Assembly: GCF_000422905.1 (NCBI RefSeq)
Contig: NZ_AUGY01000047.1
Location: 1-64,000, forward strand
Origin: Paenibacillus alginolyticus DSM 5050 = NBRC 15375
Lineage (GTDB): Bacteria; Bacillota; Bacilli; Paenibacillales; NBRC-103111
Direction: 5' to 3'
Length of the DNA: 64,000 nt
Each line of letters begins with the position of its first letter. The stretch's first letter is position 1. Below the pieces are notes generated by a model. It saw only the letters and a program-made list of their open reading frames with translations, was not told the origin of the DNA and ran no database searches. The position numbers and the translations under genes are program-made. Shown here piece by piece: positions 1 through 5,717 of the stretch.

Positions 1-256
1 AATCCCGTTCTTCTTCTACCGTATTGAAAATCGTGCGAGGACGTCCTGTAAGAGGTGTAGTTGTCTTCTCTGATCGTACCTTAAAGGCCTCTCCGTTAAG
101 CCATTTCTTCACCCATACCTTCAATTGAGTACAGTTTCTAATGTCTAACTTTTCAGCTACCCTTCTATAGCTGGATGATCCCTTCATGTATTCCTGAACG
201 GCAGCTAACTTAAATTCCTCCGTATACTGATTAAATGTTTGTCCTTTTTTAGCCAT
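1..256 (-). CDS. IS3-family transposase OrfA (partial, 3' end outside window)
   Basis: Reading from 256 leftwards gives a basic protein starting MAKKGQTFNQYTEEFKLAAV, followed by a helix-turn-helix-like segment with SYRRVAEKLDIRN and LKVWVKKW. This is the usual N-terminal DNA-binding half (OrfA, HTH_Tnp_1 type) of IS3-family transposases; in that family OrfA recognises the terminal repeats and is joined to the DDE catalytic OrfB by frameshifting. The start at 256 is supported by a GGAGGGG ribosome site seven bases upstream. The frame stays open to the window edge, so at least 85 residues are present and the end cannot be seen. Confidence 0.75.
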   Translation of the reverse strand, partial: MAKKGQTFNQYTEEFKLAAVQEYMKGSSSYRRVAEKLDIRNCTQLKVWVKKWLNGEAFKVRSEKTTTPLTGRPRTIFNTVEEERD

Positions 257-286
257 AGAAATATCCCCTCCAAGTTGTACTCATTT

Positions 287-312
287 CCTTATGGTACCAT
301 AAGGTTTTTTTT
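287..312 (+). terminator. Palindromic terminator inside the IS end
   Basis: CCTTATGGTACCATAAGG (287-304) is a perfect palindrome followed directly by eight T residues on the plus strand. It has the form of an intrinsic terminator placed between the outside flank and the transposase gene. Several insertion sequences carry such structures near an end, where they stop transcription entering from outside or block readout; which applies here is inferred only. Confidence 0.55.
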
Positions 313-374
313 GAGTGTCTACTTAAAGGGGATATTACCATTTTACGTAAGAGGAAGGCTTTTTTTACATATTT

Positions 375-388
375 TGAAAGCGCTTACC
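375..388. promoter_or_regulatory. cre-like site (CcpA box), orphan
   Basis: TGAAAGCGCTTACC differs at about one position from the Bacillus CcpA operator consensus (TGNAANCGNWNNCA). No gene with a clear promoter begins beside it. It lies between the IS end and the terminator of the zinc-ribbon gene, so it may be a leftover of a gene interrupted by the insertion, or chance. Confidence 0.3.
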
Positions 389-396
389 ATAGTGAC

Positions 397-454
397 AAAA
401 AAAACCGACTTACACCGCCCTTAGGCTAGATAGACAAGGGCAACGCAAAGTCGG
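397..454 (-). terminator. Intrinsic terminator overlapping the end of the zinc-ribbon gene
   Basis: On the minus strand CCGACTTTGCGTTGCCCTT pairs with AAGGGCGGTGTAAGTCGG and is followed by eight T residues. The stop codon at 426-428 lies in the loop, so the 5' arm encodes the last residues of the protein. Confidence 0.75.
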
Positions 455-638
455 AATAGCACTTATGGGGACTGCTTATAATTTCTATGCTTAACCTGTT
501 CTCCTCCGTGGAAACACACGTTTTGCAGAGACAAAGTGGAATCGTTGTATGATAGAAGCCCGTCTTAAATATTTGATCTGAATTACCTCTACCTATAATT
601 GAACTACATTGAATACAATATACAATATCTGAATTCAT
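426..638 (-). CDS. Small zinc-ribbon-like protein, 70 aa
   Basis: I do not recognise the family. The protein starts MNSDIVYCIQCSSIIG and carries a CxxC pair near residue 8 and a second CLCKTC pair in the middle, the spacing expected of a small zinc ribbon. The start at 638 is chosen over upstream in-frame codons because a GGGGGAGG ribosome site sits just before it. Its C-terminal codons form one arm of the gene's own terminator. A promoter upstream (TTGCAA, 17 bp, TATAAT) has a GATAC-type palindrome filling the spacer, and a second one downstream of the -10 box. A nucleic-acid or protein-binding regulatory role is plausible but unproven. Confidence 0.6.
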   Translation of the reverse strand: MNSDIVYCIQCSSIIGRGNSDQIFKTGFYHTTIPLCLCKTCVSTEENRLSIEIISSPHKCYSDFALPLSI

Positions 639-677
639 GATATTCCTCCCCCTTGAGTGCTCAAAATGTCGTATGTT

Positions 678-728
678 GTTACATTCTGTATATATATTGA
701 TTATAAGATACGTTTTGTAACATTGCAA
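678..728 (-). promoter_or_regulatory. Promoter of the zinc-ribbon gene with two GATAC-type palindromes
   Basis: On the minus strand a -35 like TTGCAA (723-728) and a -10 TATAAT (700-705) are 17 bp apart. The palindrome GATACGTTTTGTAAC (707-721) lies wholly in the spacer and GTTACATTCTGTATA (678-692) lies just downstream. A repressor bound to either would block RNA polymerase. The binding protein is unknown. Confidence 0.5.
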
Positions 729-869
729 GGGGCTGAATTCATTTTCTCGTGTATAGATATAGAAATTATGTATTCATTCGCATATTTTTATTCGACATTC
801 ATTGGTTTTTATACTAACCTTATGAGAGCAACAAACGGATTAGCACAGCAGAGCGGCTTTATCTTCCCC

Positions 870-1298
870 TCAACATATCAAATCAACTGTATTTAAAGCT
901 GATGAAGGTTCTGGGGTGTAGCTTTTAGAAAGCTTACCATATTCCGTATTCTGCGTGACCGCAAGTTGATTAATGGCATAGAGCATTTCTGAATCAACAT
1001 GATCTTCAGATTTAATAACTGCTTTATAAGTATATTCATTATCGTTATTGCTTTCTAATTCTATACGACCATTCACTTGAAATAATTGACCGAAAATCGA
1101 AAATTCAAAACCGTAGATGACTTGATGGTTGGTTGGCAAACATAGGGGACTAGCAAATGTGAATTGGGACTTTTCAAGTGCTATAATTTCAATTAGTGCA
1201 TACTTGCTATTAATGAGTTGATTTCGAATTCGAAGAATATTCAACTTTCCATCCAGCGGTACAACTAAGGACAGTTTACGTTTTCTCTCCAACGCCAT
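870..1298 (-). CDS. PilZ-like domain protein, probably degenerate, 142 aa
   Basis: The pattern of strands resembles a PilZ domain: PLDGKLNILRIRNQ, then ALIEIIALEKSQFTF, LCLPTNHQVIYGFEF and QVNGRIE. PilZ domains bind cyclic di-GMP through an N-terminal RxxxR and a DxSxxG motif. Neither is clearly present here, so ligand binding is doubtful and the assignment is tentative. The start at 1298 is preferred to 1307 because the AAGGAGG ribosome site is ten bases from it and too close to the upstream ATG. The gene is divergent from the XRE gene at 1427, and a GATAC-type palindrome at 1319-1333 lies immediately upstream of its ribosome site. Confidence 0.4.
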   Translation of the reverse strand: MALERKRKLSLVVPLDGKLNILRIRNQLINSKYALIEIIALEKSQFTFASPLCLPTNHQVIYGFEFSIFGQLFQVNGRIELESNNDNEYTYKAVIKSEDHVDSEMLYAINQLAVTQNTEYGKLSKSYTPEPSSALNTVDLIC

Positions 1299-1318
1299 TT
1301 GCCTCATCCCTCCTTTTT

Positions 1319-1333
1319 GTTACATCTTGTATC
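1319..1333. promoter_or_regulatory. GATAC-type palindrome between PilZ-like and XRE genes
   Basis: GTTACATCTTGTATC is one copy of the 15-bp palindrome found repeatedly in this window. It sits between two divergent genes, next to the expected -35 position of the XRE promoter, whose extended -10 TGCTATAAT is at 1354-1362. Confidence 0.5.
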
Positions 1334-1353
1334 TAGTCAATGAATCTCTGCTT

Positions 1354-1362
1354 TGCTATAAT
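1354..1362 (+). promoter_or_regulatory. Extended -10 box for the XRE gene
   Basis: TGCTATAAT is a consensus extended -10 element 64 bases before the XRE start. No good -35 hexamer is present, as is common with extended -10 promoters. Confidence 0.45.
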
Positions 1363-1426
1363 AGTTCTCTGTATATAGCCGGAAAAACAGTGGTAATAAT
1401 GTTAAAGAATAATTAAACAGTGAGGA

Positions 1427-1804
1427 ATGATCACGCTGAAATACGGAGATCGCATTGCCCTTTTACGCGAAAAAAGAGGATTAACGCAAGAAGAACTATC
1501 CAATAAAATTGGCATATCTAGAGCAGCCCTTTCTCACTACGAAACAAATCGACGTGAACCGGACTATGAAACGATTAACAAGATCGCCAATTTTTTCAAT
1601 GTTACTGTGGATTATTTGCTTGGCCGGACTGACCAGCCGCAAACCGTTCTAGATCATGATGTTAGAGAGTTTGTAGAGCATCTCGATTTAACGGATGAGA
1701 GCATTTTGAAAAAGTTTTCATTAACCGTGGATGGTCGCGTACTGACCCCAGAGGAAGCAAAACGATTCATCGCTTTTGTAAGAGCTGAGCGTTCCTTGGA
1801 GTAG
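1427..1804 (+). CDS. XRE-family transcriptional regulator, 125 aa
   Basis: Residues 5 to 65 form a Cro/CI helix-turn-helix with LREKRGLTQEELSNKIGISR and the recognition helix ALSHYETNRREPDYETI, followed by FFNVTVDYLLGRTD. This resembles ImmR-type and other small XRE repressors of Bacillales. The C-terminal half (residues 70-125) has no recognised domain. The start is weakly defined: GAGGA lies almost against the ATG. The last codons overlap, on the opposite strand, the end of the 47-aa gene at 1767-1910. It is a candidate to bind the GATAC-type palindromes clustered around it; that link is inference from position only. Confidence 0.8.
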   Translation: MITLKYGDRIALLREKRGLTQEELSNKIGISRAALSHYETNRREPDYETINKIANFFNVTVDYLLGRTDQPQTVLDHDVREFVEHLDLTDESILKKFSLTVDGRVLTPEEAKRFIAFVRAERSLE

Positions 1805-1910
1805 ATTGTGAGGAAGACATCATAACTTGATCCTGAAACTTCTGCTGGTCGATCCCTAACTGCTGAAGAACATGATGAATTTCCACCGAAATCTTTTCTT
1901 CTTGTTTCAT
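1767..1910 (-). CDS. Small protein, 47 aa, antisense to the end of the XRE gene
   Basis: An ATG at 1910 follows GGAGTGGAG and opens a frame of 47 codons starting MKQEEKISVEIHHVLQQLGI and ending QLLQKR. The first half is rich in charged and hydrophobic residues with heptad-like spacing, so it may form an amphipathic helix, as small anti-repressors do. No family is recognised. Its 3' end overlaps the last 38 bases of the convergent XRE gene. A perfect GATAC-type palindrome (1978-1992) lies about 70 bases upstream, which supports a real promoter. The gene fills a region that would otherwise appear empty. Confidence 0.5.
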   Translation of the reverse strand: MKQEEKISVEIHHVLQQLGIDQQKFQDQVMMSSSQSTPRNAQLLQKR

Positions 1911-1977
1911 AAGAAACTCCACTCCCAACGCTCAGCTATTAATTTAAAAAAAGAATCACATTCTTATTAATAGTCAT

Positions 1978-1992
1978 GATACAATATGTATC
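1978..1992. promoter_or_regulatory. GATAC-type palindrome upstream of the 47-aa gene
   Basis: GATACAATATGTATC is a perfect copy of the repeated palindrome (arms GATAC/GTATC). It lies between the integrase-like gene and the 47-aa gene, both on the minus strand. Confidence 0.5.
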
Positions 1993-2038
1993 TATCTCGA
2001 GCCACTACTTTCACCAAGTGTCAACTTAGCTTGACTCT

Positions 2039-2554
2039 CTATTCCCTCACGCCAATATACTTTAATGTTACTGATGGAGCCGATTGATTGAATAAATCTC
2101 TGAGGACCGAAACGTTTTTGGTTCTTAGGTAATAATGATAGCCGTAAGTTTTTCGAAGTGTGTGTGTACCTATGTCGTTTAATCCAACTTGCTTGGCTGC
2201 TTCATTTAAAATACGATAAACTCGTATTCTTTTAATCGGATTGCCCGTTCGTTGGGATGGAAATAAATAAGCATCAATATCCATATATTGGATATATTCC
2301 TCAATATATGCTTTCAGCTGTGGAGAAAGTTGAAACGTCTTTGCCTTACCCGTTTTCTCTTCCTTAATGCTGACTACACTTCGATCCTTCACATCGCTCA
2401 CTTTCAAACACAACAAATCACTTAGATGGAGCCCCGAATTAATCCCAATGGTGAAAAGAAGCCAATCTCGAATCGATTGTTCTTTCAAAACGGCTTGTAT
2501 CTGTTCGATTTTCTCTTGTTCTCTAATAGGTTGAACAACCTGCATGAGTTGCAC
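2039..2554 (-). CDS. Integrase-like protein, catalytic domain only, key residues missing, 171 aa
   Basis: The whole protein corresponds to the C-terminal catalytic domain of tyrosine recombinases (XerC/D type) with no N-terminal core-binding domain. Recognisable blocks are SGLHLSDLLCLKVSDV, KEEKTGK, YLFPS, THTLRKTYGYH and the terminal LKYIGV with Tyr166. The HxxR pair (His131, Arg134) is intact. The first catalytic arginine, normally in SGLRISDLL, is His43 here, and the histidine normally in LFNHSSP is Gln157. Loss of the first arginine usually abolishes strand exchange, so the protein may only bind DNA. Two GATAC-type palindromes 71 bp apart precede the gene. No attachment site is seen. Confidence 0.75.
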   Translation of the reverse strand: MQLMQVVQPIREQEKIEQIQAVLKEQSIRDWLLFTIGINSGLHLSDLLCLKVSDVKDRSVVSIKEEKTGKAKTFQLSPQLKAYIEEYIQYMDIDAYLFPSQRTGNPIKRIRVYRILNEAAKQVGLNDIGTHTLRKTYGYHYYLRTKNVSVLRDLFNQSAPSVTLKYIGVRE

Positions 2555-2586
2555 CTCGCATGATTTTTAATCAATTCCGTTTGTAT

Positions 2587-2672
2587 GTTACGAATTGTAT
2601 CTTATTGCAGCTAGAAAACTTCTATTTCTGCACTATCATTCCTCCTACTTATATTATGTTACATATTGTATC
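2587..2672 (-). promoter_or_regulatory. Two GATAC-type palindromes before the integrase-like gene
   Basis: GTTACGAATTGTATC (2587-2601) and GTTACATATTGTATC (2658-2672) lie upstream of the integrase-like gene, their starts exactly 71 bp apart. The same 71-bp interval separates the two copies before sinI. Confidence 0.5.
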
Positions 2673-2704
2673 ATAAAATAAAAGAATGATCTATGCCTTT
2701 TATA

Positions 2705-2748
2705 GTTCTCAAAACCTAATTTTTACTGTATAATTCTTAATAAAGAAC
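2705..2748 (+). promoter_or_regulatory. Promoter of the Asn-rich protein gene with SinR-type sites
   Basis: TATAAT (2729-2734) is a consensus -10 box. Overlapping and just downstream lies ATTCTTAATAAAGAAC (2733-2748), two mismatches from the SinR-type palindrome; a half site GTTCTCA (2705-2711) lies at the expected -35 position. Binding of a SinR-like repressor here would block initiation. Confidence 0.5.
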
Positions 2749-2789
2749 GATTGCGTGCTATAACTTATCGGGAAGGGAGGTTATGTACC

Positions 2790-3191
2790 GTGTTAAAAAT
2801 CGTTAGAATTTCTTGCATGATTTTACTCTTAAGTGCAATCATGTACCCTGCGTATGCTTCCGCCTCAGGTAATGACTCCGGAAATTCTCAGAAATCCAGC
2901 ATTTTTTCTCAGATTTTTTCAATTTTTACAAGTAATAAAGGGACCAGTAATGATCTAAGTAAATTATGGAGTACAAGTACATACCAGAATAATAACAGCA
3001 ACAATAATAACAACAGCAACAAGGACAAGAATAAGGACAATAATAATCACAACAACAACAATAACAACCATAATAACAATAACAATAACAATAACAATAA
3101 TAATAATAATAATAATCACGATAACGAACATGAAAAAGATAACGATAGTAAAGATTCGTTTGATATTTGGAAAAAGTGGTTTTGCTATTGA
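2790..3191 (+). CDS. Secreted asparagine-rich low-complexity protein, 133 aa
   Basis: The GTG at 2790 is preferred to upstream ATG codons because GGGAGG stands nine bases before it and the protein then begins directly with a signal peptide (basic residue, hydrophobic core, AYASA cleavage region). The mature part has a short segment SSIFSQIFSIFTSNKG, then from about residue 66 to 113 a tract almost wholly Asn with His, Lys and Asp, then an acidic-basic tail ending WKKWFCY. No family is recognised. Poly-Asn tracts of this kind are prion-like and can aggregate or bind metals through His. A SinR-type operator overlaps the promoter, so a matrix role like that of SinR-controlled TapA/TasA is an attractive inference. 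Confidence 0.65.
   Translation: MLKIVRISCMILLLSAIMYPAYASASGNDSGNSQKSSIFSQIFSIFTSNKGTSNDLSKLWSTSTYQNNNSNNNNNSNKDKNKDNNNHNNNNNNHNNNNNNNNNNNNNNNHDNEHEKDNDSKDSFDIWKKWFCY
2984..3122 (+). repeat. AAT/AAC trinucleotide tract
   Basis: About 140 bases of nearly pure AAT and AAC triplets encode the poly-Asn region. Such tracts are prone to replication slippage; changes in multiples of three would lengthen or shorten the tract without breaking the frame. Confidence 0.8.
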
Positions 3192-3194
3192 TGA

Positions 3195-3232
3195 AAACAA
3201 ACTCCGTTGGCTTAAGCTGACGGAGTTTGTTT
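3195..3232. terminator. Bidirectional terminator
   Basis: AAACAAACTCCGT pairs perfectly with ACGGAGTTTGTTT across a 12-base loop. The stem is flanked by A-rich and T-rich sequence and serves both the Asn-rich gene and the convergent phosphoesterase gene. Confidence 0.75.
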
Positions 3233-4124
3233 ATGCTTTTGGCAGCTTCGTTTCTAGGACAAAGACTGTAATTTCGGGTCGACAATTGAACCGAATCGGG
3301 AACAAAGTCGTACCTATTCCGCGGTTGGTGTAGACGTGAAACTCACTACCTTCAAAGGCGTACAAACCAATAGGGTACTTTTGTCCTAGGTCCGGCGTAA
3401 ATATACTCCCATACAATGGAATCCTAATCTGTCCGCCATGGCTGTGTCCAGAAAGCTGCAAATCGACCTGGCTTGCCAACGATGTATCGGCGAAATCCGG
3501 CTCATGCGCAAGAAGCAGCACGAAATCGTCCCTCTGTACACCTTGCAAGGCTAAAGGCAGATCTGGGTTACCGTAGAACATTTCATCTATTCCAACGACC
3601 TTTATGCGTCCATTTCCACGTTTAATAGATCGGCTCTCGTTGACTAATACGGTAAAACCAGATCGCTCGAGTACATCCCTTACTCGATTGCCATCCAGTC
3701 GCATATCATGATTACCAAGCACAGCAAATTTACCCATTCCTGCTCGGAGCCGCGATAGGATCGGAATCACCTCATCACTCACTTCACCGAATTTGGAATC
3801 AAATAAATCTCCTGTAAAACAGATGATGTCGGGCTCTTGCCGCTGCAGCAGATCAACCACTTTGTTCATCTGTTCCAGACTATAATACTTACCAATATGC
3901 GTATCACTGAATTGGACAATACGTACGCCTGCAAATGATGAAGGATAACGACGGTAAGCAAGCCGAACCGTTGTCGACTGAATCCAATACCGCTCTCCGA
4001 AGATGCCATATAAGCCACTAACTCCCGTTAATATGGCTAAGGATTCAAACGCATACAGACTTTTCTTGAGAAACGTCCTGCGATTTATGCGATCATTCTT
4101 CACGTTAGGTTTCCCTACCCTCAT
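3231..4124 (-). CDS. YkuE-type calcineurin-like metallophosphoesterase, 297 aa
   Basis: All metal-binding motifs of the calcineurin phosphoesterase superfamily are present in order: FSDTHIG near residue 72, FTGDLFD, LGNHDM, LLLAHEPD and LSGHSHGGQ. The N-terminus has a twin-arginine signal (NRRTFLKKSL) and a hydrophobic stretch, so it is expected to be exported by Tat. B. subtilis YkuE, the nearest well-known relative, is a Tat-secreted cell-wall-associated phosphoesterase. The start is uncertain: ATG at 4124 lacks a clear ribosome site and a GTG near 4103 after GAGGGTAGGG is a possible alternative, both leaving the signal intact. It ends in the shared terminator at 3195-3232. Confidence 0.85.
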   Translation of the reverse strand: MRVGKPNVKNDRINRRTFLKKSLYAFESLAILTGVSGLYGIFGERYWIQSTTVRLAYRRYPSSFAGVRIVQFSDTHIGKYYSLEQMNKVVDLLQRQEPDIICFTGDLFDSKFGEVSDEVIPILSRLRAGMGKFAVLGNHDMRLDGNRVRDVLERSGFTVLVNESRSIKRGNGRIKVVGIDEMFYGNPDLPLALQGVQRDDFVLLLAHEPDFADTSLASQVDLQLSGHSHGGQIRIPLYGSIFTPDLGQKYPIGLYAFEGSEFHVYTNRGIGTTLFPIRFNCRPEITVFVLETKLPKA

Positions 4125-4185
4125 CTTTGTTTTGAGACTATATCTAAATTACGTGTTTTTTGTCGAGGGGATCCATTTAAACAGC

Positions 4186-4271
4186 GATACAATTTGTATA
4201 ATTTTAATATAATCGGGATTGATTTCACAGAAAAAACATGCGATAATAAATCAACAGATACAAATTGTATC
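4186..4271 (+). promoter_or_regulatory. sinI promoter region with two GATAC-type palindromes
   Basis: Two TATAAT boxes (4197-4202 and 4208-4213) precede sinI. GATACAATTTGTATA (4186-4200) overlaps the first, and the perfect palindrome GATACAAATTGTATC (4257-4271) lies 71 bp further on, between promoter and ribosome site. A TGTCGAG (4161-4167), one mismatch from a Spo0A box, lies upstream and is weak evidence for Spo0A control as in B. subtilis sinI. Confidence 0.55.
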
Positions 4272-4298
4272 GCGATAGATGATTTGGAGGGGTCGTTT

Positions 4299-4499
4299 GT
4301 GAATCCGATAAACCAGCTGGATACCGAAGAATTTGATATGGAGTGGGTTAATCTTATTATGAGTGCACGTAAGATGGGTCTTACGATGGAAGATATCCGC
4401 GCATTCCTAAGAAGCCCCTTCCAACCCACGACAATTTCACTTTCAACTGAAAACGATCGCTTCATGTCCTCAAAGGGATTCATTAAACAATCTTCCTAG
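4299..4499 (+). CDS. sinI: SinI-like antirepressor, 66 aa
   Basis: From the GTG at 4299, after a GGAGGGG ribosome site, the protein reads MNPINQLDTEEFDMEWVNLI and then MSARKMGLTMEDIRAFLR. This matches the SinI core (LDxEWvxLmxeAkexgixxeeIrkyL), the helical hook that pairs with the equivalent segment of SinR and removes it from DNA. The tail after residue 40 is longer than in B. subtilis SinI (57 aa) and not recognised. The gene faces sinR tail to tail with two bases between the stop codons, unlike the sinI-sinR tandem of B. subtilis. An in-frame ATG at 4194 is ignored because it lies upstream of the palindromes and has no ribosome site. Confidence 0.8.
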   Translation: MNPINQLDTEEFDMEWVNLIMSARKMGLTMEDIRAFLRSPFQPTTISLSTENDRFMSSKGFIKQSS

Positions 4500-4501
4500 A
4501 A

Positions 4502-4843
4502 CTATTCGTCGTTCGGACGCTTCATTCTCCATTTATTGAAATCCAGAAATTCCCGAAACTGCTGCTTATCAACACCAGAAGTCATGGCTTCTTTAATGAT
4601 CTCATACCATTCCTGATCAAGCTCACGGTCATTAAGAGCCATTTCTTCCTGATCATCAATTAACCTGTCGACAGGTACTTTCAGCACAGCTGCTATTTTC
4701 TCAAGAAACTGAATCGAAGGATTCTTCTGAATGTCCCGCTCCAAGCTGCTAATATAAGATTTAGCAACCCCTGCACGTTCCGCCAGTTCTGTAAGAGACA
4801 GACCCTTCTCTTTCCTCAATTGTTGAACACGTTTTCCAATCAT
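4502..4843 (-). CDS. sinR: SinR-type biofilm master repressor, 113 aa
   Basis: The protein is collinear with B. subtilis SinR over its full length. Residues 1-65 are the HTH: MIGKRVQQLRKEKGLSLTEL then AGVAKSYISSLERDIQKNPS and FLEKIAAVLKVPVDRLI. Residues 77-110 are the SinI-type tetramerisation segment (LDQEWYEIIKEAMTSGV, FREFLDFNKW). SinR binds GTTCTYT boxes and represses matrix genes until SinI binds it. GTTCTTTATAAAGAAC-type palindromes occur before six transcription units in this window, and one upstream of this gene suggests autoregulation. The start at 4843 follows AAGGGAAG. Confidence 0.92.
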   Translation of the reverse strand: MIGKRVQQLRKEKGLSLTELAERAGVAKSYISSLERDIQKNPSIQFLEKIAAVLKVPVDRLIDDQEEMALNDRELDQEWYEIIKEAMTSGVDKQQFREFLDFNKWRMKRPNDE

Positions 4844-4886
4844 ATCAGATCTTCCCTTATAATGAAGTTATGTTGCTCTTGATGAT

Positions 4887-4935
4887 ATTATATCAGAATT
4901 TCTTCTAACGAACAAATTTGTTTCTTATAAAGAAC
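4887..4935 (-). promoter_or_regulatory. sinR promoter and SinR-type operator
   Basis: On the minus strand TTGTTC (4910-4915) and TATAAT (4887-4892) are 17 bp apart. The palindrome-like GTTTCTTATAAAGAAC (4920-4935) lies directly upstream, a variant of the SinR-type site, consistent with autoregulation. Confidence 0.5.
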
Positions 4936-4941
4936 GACAAA

Positions 4942-4959
4942 GCCCCAAAAAGGGGCAAT
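4942..4959 (-). terminator. Terminator after the VanZ-like gene
   Basis: On the minus strand GCCCC-TTTTT-GGGGC forms a short stable hairpin followed by TTTG. It lies just past the VanZ-like stop codon and before the sinR regulatory region, ending the eps-slr transcript. Confidence 0.55.
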
Positions 4960-4978
4960 TTGAGTTACTACTAACTAT

Positions 4979-5383
4979 TTATCGTCTTCTGATATAAACG
5001 ATAATTCTAAGAAATATCAGCGCTGCTAGTGAATCCAGCAGCACATCCTCGACTAATGCGGACCTTCCCGGTATGTAGGACTGATGCCATTCATCAACTA
5101 CGGCCATTAAGGTCGTGCAACTCCAAGCGAGCCAGATCGATCGCCTCCGAATCGCTACATAAATTATGATACTGAGCAAGCCAAACATAAGTACATGGGC
5201 GGATTTGCGAATAATCGCATTAGTTACATAGGCGTTATGTTCATTCATTCCTGTTATCTGCTGGATTTGCACTTTGGTATTCTCGCCGGTAAAGGTCTGA
5301 AGAGCGGTGAAAATAAATATGGCTCCTAGGAACACACTTAATACACTCCACCAGAACAGCAGTTTCATACTATTTTTTATCAT
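4979..5383 (-). CDS. VanZ-like membrane protein, 134 aa
   Basis: A small polytopic membrane protein with four predicted segments: residues 8-28, 60-80, 86-100 and 110-130. The motifs RKSAHVLMFGLLS and VVDEWHQSYIPGRSALVEDVLLDS are typical of the VanZ family. VanZ in enterococci raises teicoplanin resistance; in most Bacillales the family has no proven function. The gene overlaps the end of the SinR-like gene by 14 bases, so the two are co-translated. It is followed by a terminator and is probably the last gene of the eps transcript. Confidence 0.8.
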   Translation of the reverse strand: MIKNSMKLLFWWSVLSVFLGAIFIFTALQTFTGENTKVQIQQITGMNEHNAYVTNAIIRKSAHVLMFGLLSIIIYVAIRRRSIWLAWSCTTLMAVVDEWHQSYIPGRSALVEDVLLDSLAALIFLRIIVYIRRR

Positions 5384-5717
5384 TATTCCACTTCATAAAC
5401 TCTATTAAAATTTTAAATTCATGGATCCGTTCCTTATCAATGCCTGATTGCTTCAAATCAGAAATAAAATCCATCCACTCTTGATCGAGCTGTTGGTTTG
5501 TTTCTACATCAGCGGCAATTTTTAATAGCGTTTTCAAGTCTACCTTTAGAACCAACGCTATTTTTTCCATGACATGAATAGAAGGGTTCTGTTTTAGATT
5601 TCTTTCTATGTTGCTTAAATAGGATTTGGAAATACCGGTCCGCTCTGAAAGCTCGGACAACGTATACCCCCTTTGCTTACGAATGCTTGAAATGTTTTGA
5701 CCGATCATGGTTATCAT
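5370..5717 (-). CDS. Second SinR-like regulator (SlrR-like position in the network), 115 aa
   Basis: The domain order is that of SinR: an HTH (NISSIRKQRGYTLSELSER, ISKSYLSNIERNLKQNPS) and a C-terminal SinI-type segment (LDQEWMDFISDLKQSGIDKE). The C-terminal segment has diverged more than that of the 4502-4843 gene. The ATG at 5717 overlaps the TGA of the 34-aa ORF (TGATG), pointing to translational coupling; ATG at 5708 is the alternative. In B. subtilis the paralogue SlrR binds SinR and redirects it. Here the paralogue lies downstream of epsN in the same orientation, with only the 34-aa ORF between, so it is likely made when the eps operon is on, giving feedback. Confidence 0.8.
   Translation of the reverse strand: MITMIGQNISSIRKQRGYTLSELSERTGISKSYLSNIERNLKQNPSIHVMEKIALVLKVDLKTLLKIAADVETNQQLDQEWMDFISDLKQSGIDKERIHEFKILIEFMKWNNDKK

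Larger units (their letters stand above)
1..340 (-). mobile_element. End of an IS3-like insertion sequence (partial)
   Basis: The first 340 bases hold the 5' end of a transposase gene and what looks like the terminal region of an IS3-family element. Read on the minus strand the outer edge begins near TGGTAATATCCCCTTTAAG, which resembles the terminal repeats of IS3-type elements in Paenibacillus. The other end, and therefore the direct repeat and exact boundary, lie outside the window. The outer limit near 340 is approximate. Confidence 0.6.

Noticed and set aside
2039..2672. Integrase as evidence for a prophage or integrative element
   Set aside because: No attachment repeats, phage genes or tRNA lie nearby, and the protein lacks two catalytic residues.
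2984..3122. Repeat tract as a possible CRISPR array
   Set aside because: Units are triplets without spacers; there are no cas genes in the window.
2926..3285. Long minus-strand frames opposite the poly-Asn tract (Tyr/Cys-rich or Ile/Val-rich)
   Set aside because: They are complements of AAT/AAC repeats, have no ribosome site and cross a terminator; the plus-strand gene with signal peptide explains the region.
4161..4167. Spo0A box before sinI
   Set aside because: TGTCGAG is a one-mismatch 7-mer; such matches are frequent by chance, so it is only mentioned and not listed as a feature.
4194..4298. SinI start at the upstream ATG 4194
   Set aside because: It would translate across the palindromes and lacks a ribosome site; the GTG at 4299 has GGAGGGG and starts the SinI-like sequence.
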